Origin: an uncultured Rhodoferax sp.
Lineage (GTDB): Bacteria; Pseudomonadota; Gammaproteobacteria; Burkholderiales; Burkholderiaceae_C
Assembly: GCA_936943465.1 (NCBI GenBank)
Contig: CAKZJN010000068.1
Span: 1-7,486 of the forward strand
Direction of reading: 5' to 3'
DNA: 7,486 nt
Below the pieces are notes generated by a model. The model was not told the DNA's origin and made no database searches. It saw only the letters and a program-made list of their open reading frames with translations. Position 1 is the stretch's first letter. Every line of letters starts with the position of its first letter. Of this stretch, positions 6,094-7,486 are shown one piece after another. The position numbers were made by a program, and so were the translations under genes.

Positions 6094-6828
6094 GTGAGTC
6101 CCACCCCTTCCGCAAATACCGTGGAATCTCCAACAATGCCCGCCCTGGCGCAAGCAAGCATTCCCCAATACCTTGAAAACACCTATTGGTGGGCCTACCT
6201 CCACCCCCGTGCGGTACATATTTTTGAGCGCCAGTGGCTGGTTAACCTGATTTTGTGGGGCAACTTTGCCAAGCTGCGCGACGCCGCCCTGCACGAGTTG
6301 GGCGATTCCATTAACGGGCGCGTCTTGCAGGTCGCCTGCGTCTATGGCGACTTCACCGAGCACTTGGTACGCCGCCTGGGCAAGCAGGGCAGCATCGATG
6401 TGATCGACGTCGCGCCCATCCAGATCAAGAACCTGCACACCAAGCTGTCCGACATGCGGCGCGTCAACGCGCAATTGCAGGACTCCACCGCGCTGCAATT
6501 CGCCGATGGCACGCACGACGCCACGGTGGTGTTTTTCCTGTTGCATGAGCAACCGGCCGACGTACGTCGCAAGACCATTGCCGAAGCGCTGCGTGTGACC
6601 AAACCGGGTGGCAAACTGGTGTTTGTGGACTACCACAAGCCCAAGTCCTACAGCCCCTGGCGCTACCTGATGGTTCCTGTGCTGACGACGCTGGAACCCT
6701 TTGCCATGGATGTCTGGAACAACGAGATCGAAAGCTGGTTGCCCGAAGGCGCGCCAGTGGCCAAGCTCGAAAAGCAAACCTACTTTGCCGGCCTGTACCA
6801 GAAAGTGGTGATCACCAAGAAGGCCTGA
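6094..6828 (+). CDS. rquA: Rhodoquinone biosynthesis protein RquA
   Basis: 244 residues (230 if ATG 6136 is used instead of GTG 6094). RquA converts ubiquinone to rhodoquinone by placing an amino group where ubiquinone carries a methoxy group; published work shows it needs S-adenosylmethionine. Rhodoquinone has a much lower potential and can donate electrons to fumarate reductase without oxygen. Seen: the RquA-type N-terminal signature TYWWAYLHPRAVHIFERQWLV (split at residues 30-50), then ILWGNFAKLRDAAL. A Rossmann motif I reads VLQVACVYGD (78-86), in which the glycines usual in UbiE-type methyltransferases are partly replaced by Cys-Val. Asp105 ends strand 2, FADG is at 136-139, FFLLHEQP at 147-154 and PGGKLVFVDYH at 171-181. 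There is no membrane segment, so it is probably membrane-associated from the cytoplasmic side. It follows the CbcL-like cytochrome on the same strand. A plain UbiE-like methyltransferase is the alternative, but the WWAY and HEQP motifs argue against it. Confidence 0.88.
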   Translation: MSPTPSANTVESPTMPALAQASIPQYLENTYWWAYLHPRAVHIFERQWLVNLILWGNFAKLRDAALHELGDSINGRVLQVACVYGDFTEHLVRRLGKQGSIDVIDVAPIQIKNLHTKLSDMRRVNAQLQDSTALQFADGTHDATVVFFLLHEQPADVRRKTIAEALRVTKPGGKLVFVDYHKPKSYSPWRYLMVPVLTTLEPFAMDVWNNEIESWLPEGAPVAKLEKQTYFAGLYQKVVITKKA

Positions 6829-6829
6829 A

Positions 6830-6922
6830 GACGCGGGGCGGCTAAGCGCTCCGCGCAGGTAAAGGAGGAGCCCGCCTTGGCGGGCGGGGGACACGGAGCG
6901 GAGTGTTTAGCCGCCCCGCGTC
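6830..6922. terminator. Long 93-base palindrome, probable bidirectional terminator or dispersed palindromic repeat
   Basis: Bases 6830-6854 pair with 6898-6922 over 25 positions with only two G-T wobbles. The outer 16 are perfect (GACGCGGGGCGGCTAA against its complement). Inside sits a second hairpin, GCCCGC-CTTG-GCGGGC (6870-6885), and an AAAGGAGGAG purine run. It lies exactly between the stops of rquA and the convergent mutase gene (ends 2 bases after the former, starts 7 after the latter), where both strands need a terminator. The composite shape with a conserved-looking centre recalls REP-like intergenic repeats. Confidence 0.7.
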
Positions 6923-6928
6923 GTCGCG

Positions 6929-7486
6929 CTACATGCTGCGACGATACTGACCACCCACCTCAAACAACGCGCTGGTGATCTGACCGAGTGAGCACACGCG
7001 CACCGCGTCCATCAGCACCTCAAACACGTTCTTGTTGTCGATGACGGCTTGCTGCAAAGCTTTCAGCATGGCCGGAGCCTTGTCGGCGTTGCGTGCGTGG
7101 AAGGCTTCCAGGCGCTGCAACTGGCTTTGCTTTTCCTCGTCGGTGCTACGGGCGAGTTCGAGCTTGTCGAGCACCGCATCGCCGTGCGGGTTGCGGAAGG
7201 TGTTCACACCAATGATGGGCAGTTCGCCGGTGTGCTTGAGCATTTCGTAGTGCATGGATTCGTCCTGAATCTTGCTGCGCTGGTAACCGGTTTCCATGGC
7301 TCCCAACACACCGCCGCGCTCGGCGATCTTTTCGAACTCCGACAGCACCGCTTCTTCCACCAGTTCGGTGAGTTCTTCGATGATGAATGCGCCCTGGTTG
7401 GGGTTTTCGTTCTTGGCCAGGCCCCATTCGCGGTTGATGATGAGCTGAATCGCCATGGCGCGGCGCACCGAGTCTTCGGTGGGCGT
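6929..7486 (-). CDS. icmF: Fused isobutyryl-CoA mutase IcmF, C-terminal 185 residues (runs off right edge)
   Basis: The visible part is the end of an adenosylcobalamin-dependent acyl-CoA mutase. Known: IcmF interconverts isobutyryl-CoA and butyryl-CoA, and is one chain with a B12-binding domain, a MeaI-type GTPase chaperone and a C-terminal mutase domain. Seen: SVRRAMAIQLIINREWGLAK, then the NPNQGAFIIEELTELVEEAV helix region, GGVLGAMETGYQRSKIQDES, a HTGELPIIGVNTF segment, and the closing CSLGQITSALFEVGGQYRRSM, the ending I associate with IcmF rather than with ordinary methylmalonyl-CoA mutase, whose chain ends in a B12 domain. The reading frame is open across the window edge with no start seen (the GTG and ATG codons near 7450-7468 are internal). 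It is convergent with rquA and separated from it only by the palindrome. Confidence 0.85.
   Translation of the reverse strand, partial: TPTEDSVRRAMAIQLIINREWGLAKNENPNQGAFIIEELTELVEEAVLSEFEKIAERGGVLGAMETGYQRSKIQDESMHYEMLKHTGELPIIGVNTFRNPHGDAVLDKLELARSTDEEKQSQLQRLEAFHARNADKAPAMLKALQQAVIDNKNVFEVLMDAVRVCSLGQITSALFEVGGQYRRSM

Noticed and set aside
6091..6894. 267-codon minus-strand frame opposite rquA
   Set aside because: RquA on the plus strand has clear family motifs throughout; the antisense frame runs through the palindrome and has no motif.
6862..6979. Strong AAGGAGG followed after 8 bases by TTG (6877), a possible 33-residue small protein
   Set aside because: The frame is Gly/Ala/Arg-rich, lies inside the palindrome and then antisense to the icmF end. 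The purine run is better explained as part of the structural repeat.
1..7486. CRISPR arrays, tRNA or rRNA genes, insertion sequences, prophage or defence genes
   Set aside because: No regularly spaced repeats, tRNA-like cloverleaf, rRNA segments, transposase or integrase motifs were seen on either strand.

Overview
The window reads as chromosomal DNA of a betaproteobacterium, most likely Comamonadaceae close to Rhodoferax. The reasons are the GC-rich codon use, the fused isobutyryl-CoA mutase end, the RquA-type rhodoquinone enzyme and the multiheme cytochrome, a combination typical of facultatively anaerobic members of that family. No search was run, so this placement rests on recognising the protein families.

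Left part (1-2071): the start of a Tat-exported PotD-type substrate-binding protein and the complete ATPase of the same polyamine-type ABC importer lie on the minus strand. The permeases are presumably beyond the left edge. A 243-base divergent intergenic region with several operator-like dyads separates them from a small plus-strand gene of unknown function (1787-2071).

Middle (2068-3659): a minus-strand pair, a YfcG-type glutathione S-transferase followed by a 10-TM EamA/DMT transporter. They are joined by a 4-base TTGA overlap, so the transporter appears to start at a TTG coupled to the transferase stop. The transporter gene also overlaps the small plus-strand gene tail-to-tail by 4 bases.

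Right-centre (3795-6828) is the most interesting part. A perfect FNR/Anr box (TTGAT-N4-ATCAA) sits upstream of a 673-residue cytochrome with eight CXXCH sites and one CX3CH site. These are fused to a six-helix HydC/FdnI-like cytochrome b domain, the architecture described for Geobacter CbcL, an inner-membrane quinol oxidoreductase for low-potential respiration. A Rho-independent terminator follows and abuts the ribosome-binding site of rquA, the enzyme that converts ubiquinone to the low-potential rhodoquinone. The two genes together suggest an oxygen-regulated module in which rquA supplies a low-potential quinone and the cytochrome exchanges electrons between the quinone pool and the periplasm. 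This link is inference.

Right end (6829-7486): a 93-base imperfect palindrome, probably a bidirectional terminator and possibly a dispersed repeat, lies between rquA and the convergent C-terminal end of icmF (fused isobutyryl-CoA mutase), which runs off the right edge.
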